Below are positions 8,471 through 17,620 of a stretch of 64,000 bases of DNA, one piece after another (positions within the stretch are counted from its first letter, which is position 1; each line of letters begins with the position of its first letter). A program made the translations under genes and the position numbers. Below the pieces are notes generated by a model, which saw nothing but the letters and a program-made list of their open reading frames with translations, searched no databases and was not told where the DNA came from. The stretch covers positions 930,001 to 994,000 of the forward strand of contig NZ_CP119862.1 in the NCBI RefSeq assembly GCF_029338175.1. The letters are read 5' to 3'. The DNA is from Citrobacter enshiensis (lineage in GTDB: Bacteria > Pseudomonadota > Gammaproteobacteria > Enterobacterales > Enterobacteriaceae).

Positions 8471-9970
8471 ATGTCCGAAACATTTTTACAAATGAGTCAT
8501 ATTACCAAACGATTCCCTGGCGTGTTGGCGTTGAGTAATGTGGATTTTAGTTTACGCAGAGGCGAAGTGCATGCGCTATTAGGTGAGAATGGTGCGGGAA
8601 AATCCACTCTGATGAAAATCTTATCAGGTGTTTACCAACCTGACGAAGGTGGTATTGTTTTTGAAGATCAGCCCGTTTCATTTTCAAGTCCGCTAAGTGC
8701 GCAGCAGGCTGGAATTACAATTATTCACCAGGAGTTTAATCTTTTCCCAGAATTAACCGTTGAAGAAAATATATTTATTGGCAGGGAGTTTTGCAAAAAT
8801 AATCGCTGGCGTCTGGACGAAAAACAACAGCGACAGGCGGCGACTGAAATTTTGCAAAAATTGAACCTGAATATTTCGCCGGACACTCTGGTTGCCGACC
8901 TTACCGTTGCACAACAGCAAATGGTCGAAATTGCGAAAGCTATTTCGGTGAATGCCAAAATCCTTATTATGGATGAGCCTACTGCGGCACTGACGGAAAC
9001 CGAAATAGAAAGTTTATTTCAGGTGACGCGCTTGCTTAAATCTCAGGGGACGGGAATTGTCTACATTTCGCATCGACTGGAGGAGCTGGCGTTGATTGCC
9101 GATCGTGCCACTGTCATGCGTGATGGGCAGTACATTGACACCGTCGACTATGATGCGGTCAAGATCAGTGACCTGATTACCATGATGGTCGGACGCGATC
9201 TGGGGAACATCTATCCGCGTCGTGAAGCGCTGGCTCACCAGACGCCCGTGCTGGAAGTCAGCGGCCTGACGCGAAAAGGCGTCCTGAATAATATCGATTT
9301 CACGCTTTATCGCGGCGAGATTTTAGGGTTTGCCGGTCTGATGGGGGCCGGGCGTACGGAACTGGCCAGAGCCATTTTTGGCGCAGACCCGATTGATGCC
9401 GGAACCATCAAACTCAACGGTAAAGTGACGGTGATTAAAGATATCCCTGATGCGATAAAACAGGGGATTAGCTATTTAACGGAAGACCGAAAAAAAGAAG
9501 GTCTGGCATTAGGCTTGTCCGTTGAGCGTAATATCATGCTGGGAAATTACCCTGAATATTCCGATCGCTATGGCAATGTGGATAGCAAACGCTGCCAGAC
9601 CACGAGTCAGGAACAGGTCAGTGCGCTCAGGATTAAGACCCCGCATCTGGAACAGGCGGCCCTGAATTTAAGTGGTGGTAATCAGCAGAAAATCATTATT
9701 GCTCGTTGGGTGTGTAAGGATACCGATATTCTCATTTTTGATGAGCCTACCCGAGGTATTGATGTCGGTGCGAAACTGGAAATTTATGAATTAATGAATC
9801 GCCTGGTGGCAAAAGGGAAGTCAATTATTATGATTTCCTCTGAATTACCGGAAGTACTGGGTATGTGCGATCGCATTTTAGTGATGCGTAATGGACGTAT
9901 TACCGGGGAGTTAACTTCTGATGACGCCACACAAGAAAAAATCATGCAATATGCGACGTTAGAGGATTAA
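8471..9970 (+). CDS. Ribose-type sugar ABC importer, duplicated ATPase subunit
   Basis: A 499-residue protein of the RbsA/XylG/MglA family, with two fused ATPase domains powering a carbohydrate uptake (CUT2) importer. The first domain has Walker A GENGAGKST (about residue 39) and Walker B ILIMDEP (about 164), with a non-canonical signature LTVAQQQ. The second has a degenerate Walker A GLMGAGRTE (about 290), a canonical LSGGNQQK signature (about 400) and Walker B ILIFDEP (about 421). This asymmetry is normal for the family. The ATG at 8471 follows TGAGGAAAG. A TTG five codons earlier overlaps that ribosome site and is rejected. First gene of a rightward operon; substrate unknown. Confidence 0.93.
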   Translation: MSETFLQMSHITKRFPGVLALSNVDFSLRRGEVHALLGENGAGKSTLMKILSGVYQPDEGGIVFEDQPVSFSSPLSAQQAGITIIHQEFNLFPELTVEENIFIGREFCKNNRWRLDEKQQRQAATEILQKLNLNISPDTLVADLTVAQQQMVEIAKAISVNAKILIMDEPTAALTETEIESLFQVTRLLKSQGTGIVYISHRLEELALIADRATVMRDGQYIDTVDYDAVKISDLITMMVGRDLGNIYPRREALAHQTPVLEVSGLTRKGVLNNIDFTLYRGEILGFAGLMGAGRTELARAIFGADPIDAGTIKLNGKVTVIKDIPDAIKQGISYLTEDRKKEGLALGLSVERNIMLGNYPEYSDRYGNVDSKRCQTTSQEQVSALRIKTPHLEQAALNLSGGNQQKIIIARWVCKDTDILIFDEPTRGIDVGAKLEIYELMNRLVAKGKSIIMISSELPEVLGMCDRILVMRNGRITGELTSDDATQEKIMQYATLED

Positions 9971-9973
9971 ATT

Positions 9974-10957
9974 ATGACTATCTCTGTAACCTCTTCAGAC
10001 AGCAATAATAAGAAAATAAAAATTAATAAAGAACTCTTGATGCGCCTTGCGCCACTCTTTAGCCTGATTATTTTAGTGGTGTTTTTCAGTTTCAGTTCAC
10101 CTTTTTTCTTTAATACCGAAAACATTATGACGATTGCTCTGCAAACGTCGGTGATCGGGATTATGGCCATTGGCGTCACCTTCGTGATTATTACCGCCGG
10201 GATCGATCTTTCGCTGGGGTCGGTGGTGGCCTTTTCCGGCGTTGCGGTCGGGATTTGCGCCAGTTTTGGTATGCCGTTGCCTGTCTGCATTCTGGCGGGG
10301 GTATTAGCTGGAGGGCTGTGCGGTTATGCCAATGCGCTGCTGGTCACGAAAGCCACCATCCCTCCCTTTATTGCCACCCTGGGTCTGATGATGTCTATCA
10401 GGGGGATCAATATGGTCATGACCGATGGCCGCGCCATTTACTTTGCTGACTACCCCTCATTCAAAATGCTGGCGCAGGGACGGTTATTCGATGTGCTTCC
10501 TTATCCGGTGTTTTACCTCGTCATCGTGGCGCTGGTGGCCAGCTACATCCTGAAGAAAACCGTTATTGGTCGCTATGTTTACGCCGTCGGCAGCAATGAA
10601 GTGGCTGCTCACCTTTCCGGGATTAAAGTTCAGCGCGTCAAGATATTCGTCTACGCCTTCTGTGGCCTGCTGACAGGGATCGCGGGTGTCATCCTGGCAT
10701 CGCGTCTGAACTCAGGACAGCCGACGGTCGGTGTGGGCTATGAACTGGAAGCTATCGCGGCAGTCGTCATTGGCGGCACAAGCCTGATGGGGGGAATCGG
10801 TACTATTGGCGGCACGATTATTGGCGCATTCATTATGAGTGTGCTGAAAAACGGCCTGAATCTGATGGGCGTTTCACAGTTCTGGCAAATGGTGGCGATG
10901 GGTATCGTGGTGATCGCTGCCGTCTATCTCGACACATTACGCAAAAAGATTCGTTGA
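9974..10957 (+). CDS. Ribose-type sugar ABC importer, permease subunit
   Basis: A 327-residue RbsC-like integral membrane protein, 3 bp after the ATPase gene. Multiple transmembrane segments begin around residue 22. The family motif GIDLSLGSVVAFSGV (about residues 75-89) and the C-terminal AAVVIGGTSLMGGIGT (about 255-270), which contacts the ATPase, are present. It would form the homodimeric channel of a CUT2 importer. Pentoses or 6-deoxyhexoses fit the neighbourhood, but the sequence alone does not name the sugar. Confidence 0.92.
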   Translation: MTISVTSSDSNNKKIKINKELLMRLAPLFSLIILVVFFSFSSPFFFNTENIMTIALQTSVIGIMAIGVTFVIITAGIDLSLGSVVAFSGVAVGICASFGMPLPVCILAGVLAGGLCGYANALLVTKATIPPFIATLGLMMSIRGINMVMTDGRAIYFADYPSFKMLAQGRLFDVLPYPVFYLVIVALVASYILKKTVIGRYVYAVGSNEVAAHLSGIKVQRVKIFVYAFCGLLTGIAGVILASRLNSGQPTVGVGYELEAIAAVVIGGTSLMGGIGTIGGTIIGAFIMSVLKNGLNLMGVSQFWQMVAMGIVVIAAVYLDTLRKKIR

Positions 10958-11030
10958 TTTACGCTCCCGGAAGTCACGGGGAACAATGACCCTGACGTTA
11001 AGGGTGACTCACTTAAAACGGAGTACCACA

Positions 11031-11981
11031 ATGAAAACCAGGCATTTTGTCTATGCGTTATCTCTGCTGGCTTGCATGACATCCAGCGCGTTGGCTAAAG
11101 ATTTGAATCTTCCTGTCGTCAGTAAAGGTTTCCAGCATGAATTCTGGCAAACCGTAAAAATGGGGACAGAAGCAGCGGCTAAAGAGCTGGGCGATAAAAC
11201 CAGCTATGTCGGTCCTGCAGATGAAACCCAGATTGCTGAGCAAATCCAGCTGGTTGAAAACGCGATGGCGAAAAAACCGAACGGATTGCTGCTGGCTGCG
11301 TTAGACGCCAATGCCCTTGCTCCGCTGGTGGAAACCGCTAATTCACGCGGGATCAAGGTGGTGACGTTTGATTCTGGCGTCAATTCCGATATTCCGGTCA
11401 GTTTTGTGGCGACAAACAACCGTAAAGCGGGAGCCGAAGCCGCAGATGCGCTGGCGGCACAGGTCAATAATAAAGGCAAAGTCGGCATTATTGCTCACGT
11501 GGCGGGCACCTCTTCAGCGATTGAGCGTTCGGAAGGATTTGTCGCCCGCATGAAGGAAAAATACCCTGATATCAAGGTGCTGCCGGTCCAGTACAGTGAT
11601 GGCGATCCACAAAAGGCGATGGATAAAACCATTGATATGATCCAGGCGAACCCGGATCTGGCGGGGATCTACGGCACCAATGAAGGATCGACACTGGGCG
11701 TCGCGAACGCAATTGATAGTCAAAACCTGAAAGGCAAAGTCAAAGTTATTGGTTTTGACAGCACTGAGGCCATTATCAATTTCCTGAACTCCGGCGTCAT
11801 TCAGGGCTTCGTCGTCCAGGACGCTTTCCAGATTGGCTATCAGGGGATCAAAACGCTGAATGCTTCGCTGTCTGGTCAAACCGTACCGAAAGAAATCGAT
11901 ATTCCGGTGAAATTCGTTAATGCGCAGAACATTAATACGCCGGAAATTGAGAAGTTATTACACCCATTTGGTAAGAAATAA
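11031..11981 (+). CDS. Ribose-type sugar ABC importer, periplasmic binding protein
   Basis: A 316-residue RbsB-like binding protein. It has a clear signal peptide (MKTRHFVYALSLLACM..., cleavage expected after SSALA) and a type I periplasmic fold (Peripla_BP_4-like) with FDSGVNSDIPVSFVATNN and GIYGTNEGSTLGVANA as hinge and ligand-loop regions. The ATG at 11031 has ACGGAG upstream. An in-frame ATG at 10986 would place 15 extra residues before the signal peptide and is rejected. A strong hairpin terminator follows, so the binding protein ends the high-expression part of the operon. Confidence 0.93.
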   Translation: MKTRHFVYALSLLACMTSSALAKDLNLPVVSKGFQHEFWQTVKMGTEAAAKELGDKTSYVGPADETQIAEQIQLVENAMAKKPNGLLLAALDANALAPLVETANSRGIKVVTFDSGVNSDIPVSFVATNNRKAGAEAADALAAQVNNKGKVGIIAHVAGTSSAIERSEGFVARMKEKYPDIKVLPVQYSDGDPQKAMDKTIDMIQANPDLAGIYGTNEGSTLGVANAIDSQNLKGKVKVIGFDSTEAIINFLNSGVIQGFVVQDAFQIGYQGIKTLNASLSGQTVPKEIDIPVKFVNAQNINTPEIEKLLHPFGKK

Positions 11982-11987
11982 AATCGT

Positions 11988-12013
11988 GGGGGCAACCCTT
12001 TTGCCCCCCTTTT
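11988..12013 (+). terminator. Intrinsic terminator after the binding-protein gene
   Basis: GGGGGCAA (11988-11995), a 5-nt loop and TTGCCCCC (12001-12008) form an 8-bp stem, followed by C and TTTT. It lies between the binding protein and the kinase gene, so it probably attenuates kinase and regulator expression relative to the transporter. Confidence 0.8.
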
Positions 12014-12035
12014 AAGCCAGCGTCAGGGAGTCATT

Positions 12036-13616
12036 ATGCGTAGTGGATATTTCCTCGGTGTGGATGTCGGTTCGGCCAGCGTAAGGGCGGGGATATTTGA
12101 TGCCAGTGGAACGCGACTGTCTTTTGCCACGCTCCCGATTTCTCAATTTCGACCGGGTGGGGAGCGGGTGGAGCAATCTTCCGCTGAAATCTGGCGGCAG
12201 GTGTGCCTGGTTGTCAAAGGGGCTGTCGCCAGTGCTGACATTCCAGTCACCGCGATTCGCTCGTTAGGGTTCGATGCAACCTGTTCTCTGGTTGCGCTGG
12301 ATGAGCAGGGAGAAGGGCTGGCGGTCTCGCCTGGAGAAGTATCCGATCACGACATTATTATGTGGATGGATCACCGCGCAACCGCAGAGGCTGAGCGCAT
12401 TAATGCCACCCAGGACGCTGCACTGCGTTACGTTGGCGGCGACGTTAGCGTTGAAATGGAACTGCCCAAGGTGCTCTGGTTGAAAAGCCATTTTCCAGAA
12501 ACCTGGAAGCAGGCCCATCGCTTTTTCGATCTGGCCGATTTCCTGGTGTGGAAAGCCACCGGCAATGATGTTGCCGGGCTGTGTACACTGACCTGTAAAT
12601 GGAACTACTTAGCGCACGAACAACGCTTTAGCGATTCTCTGCTGGAGGCTGTCGGGTTGAGCGACTTGCTCAGTAAAATTCCTCGGCGGATCCTCCCGCC
12701 AGGCGCCGCCGCAGGAACGCTCAGTCCTGACGCCGCACAGGCCTTAGGGTTGACGACAGACGTTGTGGTGGCCAGCGGAATGATTGATGCCCATGCTGGC
12801 GGCGTTGCGCTTGCGGGGGCGCAGCCTGCGGGGACTCTGGCGCTGATCAGCGGAACGTCAAACTGCCACATGTTATGCAGCGAGCAGGAGATCCACACGG
12901 CGGGTGTGTGGGGGCCTTACTGGTCGGCGATGCTGCCGGGCTACTGGCTGACGGAAGGTGGGCAAAGTGCTGCGGGAGCGTTGGTTGACTGGACGCTACA
13001 GGAATCCGGCGCCAGTGCGGCGTTGTTTAGCAAGGCTGAACTGCGGGGATGCCATCCGGTTGAATTGGTCAATGAATGGGTGGCGGCGCTGGAAGAGGAA
13101 GAACATGAGCCGACTCGCTATCTGCATGTGCTTGCCGATCATCATGGTAACCGTTCACCACGTGCGCGTCCGGATGCCAGGGGGAGCGTTTGCGGCCTGA
13201 CACTGGAGAGAGGTGAATCTCAGGTGGCGCGTTTGTACCTTGCCACGCTACAGGCTATCGCCTGTGGTACGCGACATATTATGGATGCCATGCGCGAAAG
13301 CGGACATACGATTTCCCGGCTGACATTATGCGGCGGCGCAACGCACAATCCGCTGTGGCTGCGTGAATATGCAGATGCCACGGGCTGCGACATTCATCTT
13401 ATGCAAGAGGAGGATGCGGTAACGCTGGGGGCGGCAATTACCGGGGCAGTGGCAAGCGGTAGCTGGCCAGATTTCTCATCCGCATGCCAGGAGATGGTGG
13501 CAGTTGGTGAGGTGATTAAGGCAAACCCCGCGAGACAGGACTTTTTTGACCGCAAGTATCAGGCTTACCTCGCCCTTTGGGAGCAGCAGCAGGTACTTAA
13601 CCGACTGATGCAGTAA
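12036..13616 (+). CDS. FGGY-family pentulose kinase, probable D-ribulokinase
   Basis: A 526-residue FGGY kinase, unlike FucK in length and motifs. It matches the pentulose-kinase subfamily (TIGR01315) that includes human FGGY and yeast YDR109C, characterised as D-ribulokinases: FLGVDVGSASVRAGIFD at the N-terminus, LGFDATCSLVALD, IIMWMDHRA, HFFDL-like RFFDLADFLVWKATG, GVWGPYWSAMLPGYWLTEGG, ADHHGNRSPRA and LCGGATHNPLW. The family phosphorylates the O5 of ketopentoses. Next to fucI this suggests D-arabinose to D-ribulose to D-ribulose 5-phosphate. Substrate is inferred; another ketose is possible. An AGGGAG site precedes the start and a terminator precedes the gene. Confidence 0.85.
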   Translation: MRSGYFLGVDVGSASVRAGIFDASGTRLSFATLPISQFRPGGERVEQSSAEIWRQVCLVVKGAVASADIPVTAIRSLGFDATCSLVALDEQGEGLAVSPGEVSDHDIIMWMDHRATAEAERINATQDAALRYVGGDVSVEMELPKVLWLKSHFPETWKQAHRFFDLADFLVWKATGNDVAGLCTLTCKWNYLAHEQRFSDSLLEAVGLSDLLSKIPRRILPPGAAAGTLSPDAAQALGLTTDVVVASGMIDAHAGGVALAGAQPAGTLALISGTSNCHMLCSEQEIHTAGVWGPYWSAMLPGYWLTEGGQSAAGALVDWTLQESGASAALFSKAELRGCHPVELVNEWVAALEEEEHEPTRYLHVLADHHGNRSPRARPDARGSVCGLTLERGESQVARLYLATLQAIACGTRHIMDAMRESGHTISRLTLCGGATHNPLWLREYADATGCDIHLMQEEDAVTLGAAITGAVASGSWPDFSSACQEMVAVGEVIKANPARQDFFDRKYQAYLALWEQQQVLNRLMQ

Positions 13617-13680
13617 GACAAATGTTCAAAATACTTTTATGATTGGGCATGGGTGTTTGAGAGTGTACTGAGGCACATAA

Positions 13681-14679
13681 ATGGCTAAAACAGTAGAGCA
13701 GATAGCCAGCGATCTGGATTTATCGGTGACGACCGTAAGACTGGTGCTAAATGGAAAAGCTGAACAGTATAGGATCAGCGTCAAAACACAAACGCGCATC
13801 AATGAGTATGTAGAACGATATGGTTATGTGATTAATCATTCGGCCCGGAGTCTGAAGCTTAATAAGACGGATACGCTGGGTTTGATCGTGCCCAATATTT
13901 CCAACGTCTTTTTTGCAACGCTTGCTGAAAAACTTGAGCAGCGCTGTCGTCGCTCTGGCTATCAATTAATGATTAGTTGTACTTATGATGATGTTGATTA
14001 CGAAAATAAATTAACGAAAGCGTTAATCGCCCGGAATGTTGATGGCCTTTTTATTGTGCCTTCAACATTAGAGAACCAGCAGCATCATTTACGCCAGGTC
14101 AGAAAGCCAATGGTATTACTTGACCGTGACTTTAAGTATACGGATAACGCTCTGGTCGAAAGTCACAATATCGCTGGCGGTGAAAAATTGACGCAAAGCA
14201 TACTGGATGCCGGCAAATCGCCAGTATGGCTTTTAGTTGGCGATGCCGGGTTGCCCAGTATTAGCGACCGTATTACCGGTTATCTTAACGCACTGGAAAA
14301 AAACGGCATTTGTCATCGGGAGTGGGTTCGCGAAGGCCCGGTTAATACACCGGAAGGTGGCTATCTGATTATGGAGCGGTTGATCGGTGAATGGGGCTGC
14401 CCGCAGGCGTTTATCGCCTCATCGTTGCCGGTGCTGGAAGGGGCTGTCAGAGCTATTCGCGATCGCTTCGGCGTGGTTCCACCGGAGATCAACATTGGCA
14501 CATTCGATGAACACCCCATGCTGGGGTTCCTGTCCAATAATGTATGGTCAATGCAACAGGATGAAAATGCCTGGGCGGAAAAAGCATTCGATATGATGTT
14601 GAGTGCTATTGAGGAACGACCCATTAAAGAGACGGTAAAAGTTGAGATGAAACTTATTAAGCGCGTACGACAAAAATAA
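13681..14679 (+). CDS. LacI-family transcriptional regulator
   Basis: A 332-residue LacI/GalR regulator. The N-terminal helix-turn-helix is KTVEQIASDLDLSVTTVRLV (residues 3-22), followed by the hinge helix (SARSLKLNKT) and a periplasmic-binding-like effector domain opening with LGLIVPNISNVFFATL. The hinge lacks the usual AR.L.. minor-groove Leu context seen in LacI but is close to that of FruR/ScrR-like members. It follows the kinase by 64 bp, at the end of the importer operon. It is the natural candidate to bind the two perfect palindromes at 8105 and 8344, with the imported sugar or its phosphate as inducer (inference). Confidence 0.92.
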   Translation: MAKTVEQIASDLDLSVTTVRLVLNGKAEQYRISVKTQTRINEYVERYGYVINHSARSLKLNKTDTLGLIVPNISNVFFATLAEKLEQRCRRSGYQLMISCTYDDVDYENKLTKALIARNVDGLFIVPSTLENQQHHLRQVRKPMVLLDRDFKYTDNALVESHNIAGGEKLTQSILDAGKSPVWLLVGDAGLPSISDRITGYLNALEKNGICHREWVREGPVNTPEGGYLIMERLIGEWGCPQAFIASSLPVLEGAVRAIRDRFGVVPPEINIGTFDEHPMLGFLSNNVWSMQQDENAWAEKAFDMMLSAIEERPIKETVKVEMKLIKRVRQK

Positions 14680-14825
14680 TACGCAACAGTAATTTAAATA
14701 AAACAGCCATATGAATAAGAATAAAAGTATTCAGTGGCTGCCCTTACCTGAAACCTGACCCGTCTTCATTTGCGGTTGTGTCTTTTCGCGATAAAGACGA
14801 GGGGAACTGTACCCGGAGAATAAAG

Positions 14826-15473
14826 ATGGAAAGATCGCGTTTATCTCGTGAAATAATTGAAACCTGTCTTGAAATGACACGTCTTGGTTTAAATCAAGGC
14901 ACCGCAGGTAATGTGAGTGCGCGCTATGAACAAGGAATGTTAATTACGCCCAGCGGAATTCCTTATGAGCGACTCACTGAAAATATGATCGTGTATGTTG
15001 ATAATAATGGGAAATATGCAGAAGGGCAGCTGCCTTCCAGCGAATGGCGTTTTCATCTTGCGGCCTACCAGACGCGGCCTGATGCAAATGCTGTGGTTCA
15101 CAATCACGCCATTCATTGTACTGCTGTATCGATCCTCAACCGTCCTATCCCAGCGATTCACTACATGATTGCCGCCGCAGGGGGAAACTCTATTCCTTGT
15201 GCTCCGTATGCCACATTTGGCACGCAGGCCCTGTCCGAATTTGTCGCTACGGCATTAAAGAATCGCAAAGCAACGCTGTTACAACATCATGGGCTCATCG
15301 CCTGTGAAGTTAATCTGGAAAAAGCCCTGTGGCTGGCGCATGAAGTGGAAGTGTTGGCGCAGCTTTACCTCAGTACGCTGGCGATTACCGATCCCGTACC
15401 GGTGTTGGATGATGAAGAGATTGCCGTGGTACTGGAGAAATTTAAAACCTACGGGTTACGTATTGAAGAGTGA
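14826..15473 (+). CDS. fucA: L-fuculose-1-phosphate aldolase FucA
   Basis: A 215-residue class II aldolase, exactly the length of E. coli FucA. Catalytic Glu 73 (SSEWRFH) and zinc ligands His 92, His 94 and His 155 (VHNHAIHC; LLQHHGL) are present. It cleaves L-fuculose 1-phosphate to dihydroxyacetone phosphate and L-lactaldehyde, and D-ribulose 1-phosphate to glycolaldehyde. The ATG at 14826 has CGGAG upstream. A longer in-frame start at 14778 has no counterpart in the family. It is followed by fucO. The 146 bp upstream hold an imperfect hairpin (14704-14740) but no copy of the 16-bp operator. Confidence 0.95.
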   Translation: MERSRLSREIIETCLEMTRLGLNQGTAGNVSARYEQGMLITPSGIPYERLTENMIVYVDNNGKYAEGQLPSSEWRFHLAAYQTRPDANAVVHNHAIHCTAVSILNRPIPAIHYMIAAAGGNSIPCAPYATFGTQALSEFVATALKNRKATLLQHHGLIACEVNLEKALWLAHEVEVLAQLYLSTLAITDPVPVLDDEEIAVVLEKFKTYGLRIEE

Positions 15474-15500
15474 TTTCGCAAGGCGAAAAGGAGACGGACG

Positions 15501-16649
15501 ATGGCGAACAGAATGATTCTGAACGAAACGGCATGGTTTGGCCGTGGGGCGGTAGAGGCGTTAACCGGCGAGGTGACGCGCCGTGGTTACCGTAAGGCAC
15601 TGATTGTGACCGATGAAACGCTGGTACAGTGCGGCGTGGTCGCGAAAGTCACCGATAAGATGGATGCAGCAGGGCTGACCTGGGAGATCTACTCCGGGGT
15701 GATCCCAAATCCGACTATCGGTGTCGTCAAAGAGGGGCTGAGCGTATTCCAGCAAAGCGGGGCAGATTATCTCATCGCGGTCGGCGGTGGTTCTCCGCAG
15801 GATACCTGCAAGGCAATCGGCATTATCAGCAACAACCCGGAGTTTGCCGACGTGTGCAGCCTGGAAGGATTGTCACCGACGCGCCACCCGAGCGTGCCAA
15901 TTATGGCGATCCCTACCACTGCGGGTACTGCGGCCGAAGTCACCATTAACTACGTGATCACCGATGAAGAAAAGCGGCGCAAGTTTGTCTGCGTGGATCC
16001 GCATGATATTCCTCAGGTGGCGTTTATTGATGCCGACATGATGGACGGTATGCCTGCCGCGCTCAAAGCGGCAACCGGCGTTGATGCGCTGACGCACGCT
16101 ATTGAGGGGTATATTACGCGTGCCGCCTGGGCTCTGACCGATGCGCTGCATATCAAAGCGATTGAAATTATTGCTGGCGCGCTGCGGGGTTCCGTTGCCG
16201 GAGATCTTGACGCAGGAGAGGCCATGGCGCTGGGGCAGTATGTGGCCGGCATGGGGTTTTCCAATGTGGGGCTGGGACTGGTGCATGGGATGGCGCATCC
16301 GCTCGGCGCGTTTTATAACACGCCTCATGGTGTCGCCAATGCGATTCTGCTCCCTCATATCATGCGCTATAACGCAGAATTTACCGGGGAAAAATTCCGT
16401 GACATTGCCAGAGTCATGGGGGTAAACGTAGAACGCCTGAGCCTGGAAGAGGCACGCAATGCGGCGGTTGATGCTGTCTTTGCCCTCAACCGCGATGTCG
16501 GTATCCCGCTACACCTGCGCGATGTCGGTGTGCTTAAAGAGGATATTCCGGCGCTGGCGCAGGCTGCGTTTGACGATGTTTGCACCGGTGGGAACCCGCG
16601 TGAAGCGACGCTTTCCGATATCGTCGAGCTGTACCATACTGCCTGGTAA
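15501..16649 (+). CDS. fucO: L-1,2-propanediol oxidoreductase (lactaldehyde reductase) FucO
   Basis: A 382-residue iron-dependent group III alcohol dehydrogenase. The NAD-binding GGGSPQDTCKAIG motif (about residue 95) and iron ligands in VDALTHAIEGY (about 195) and GMAHPLGAFYNTPHG (about 260-275) are present. Anaerobically it reduces L-lactaldehyde from FucA to 1,2-propanediol, regenerating NAD+; it also reduces glycolaldehyde. It follows fucA by 27 bp with GGAGACGG upstream of the start. Nearly identical in layout to E. coli fucAO. Confidence 0.96.
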   Translation: MANRMILNETAWFGRGAVEALTGEVTRRGYRKALIVTDETLVQCGVVAKVTDKMDAAGLTWEIYSGVIPNPTIGVVKEGLSVFQQSGADYLIAVGGGSPQDTCKAIGIISNNPEFADVCSLEGLSPTRHPSVPIMAIPTTAGTAAEVTINYVITDEEKRRKFVCVDPHDIPQVAFIDADMMDGMPAALKAATGVDALTHAIEGYITRAAWALTDALHIKAIEIIAGALRGSVAGDLDAGEAMALGQYVAGMGFSNVGLGLVHGMAHPLGAFYNTPHGVANAILLPHIMRYNAEFTGEKFRDIARVMGVNVERLSLEEARNAAVDAVFALNRDVGIPLHLRDVGVLKEDIPALAQAAFDDVCTGGNPREATLSDIVELYHTAW

Positions 16650-16665
16650 TTGGGCGGGGTAAAAA

Positions 16666-16748
16666 TGGCCGGAGGCGCTGCGCATATCCGGCTTACAGTG
16701 TCAGTGATATTGTCGGCCGGATACGGTATTTGCACCGCTATCCGGTCG
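16666..16748. repeat. BIME between fucO and xni
   Basis: Two REP-type hairpins in the convergent gap: GGCCGGAGGCGC...GCGCATATCCGGC (16667-16692) and GGCCGGATACGG...CCGCTATCCGGTC (16715-16747). The element may stabilise the ends of both mRNAs. Confidence 0.75.
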
Positions 16749-16753
16749 CACAA

Positions 16754-17527
<774 letters not shown>

Positions 17528-17591
17528 TCATGCGCTAAGGGTAACATTCACGGCAAAGTCAGGCTATTCACAGCGGTGAAAATGGGAAAGA

Positions 17592-17608
17592 GCTTCGCAA
17601 AACGAAGC
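17592..17608 (-). terminator. Putative terminator after sdaB
   Basis: GCTTCG (17592-17597) and CGAAGC (17603-17608) form a 6-bp stem with a 5-nt loop. Reading leftward it is followed by TCTTT. It lies 12 bp past the sdaB stop codon. The U-tract is short. Confidence 0.5.
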
Positions 17609-17620
17609 CCTTTGGGGAGA

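Noticed and set aside
14704-14740. Inverted repeat CAGCCA...TGGCTG before fucA taken as a terminator
   Set aside because: The stem is imperfect, the loop large and no T-run follows. It may end the LacI message, but this is not convincing.
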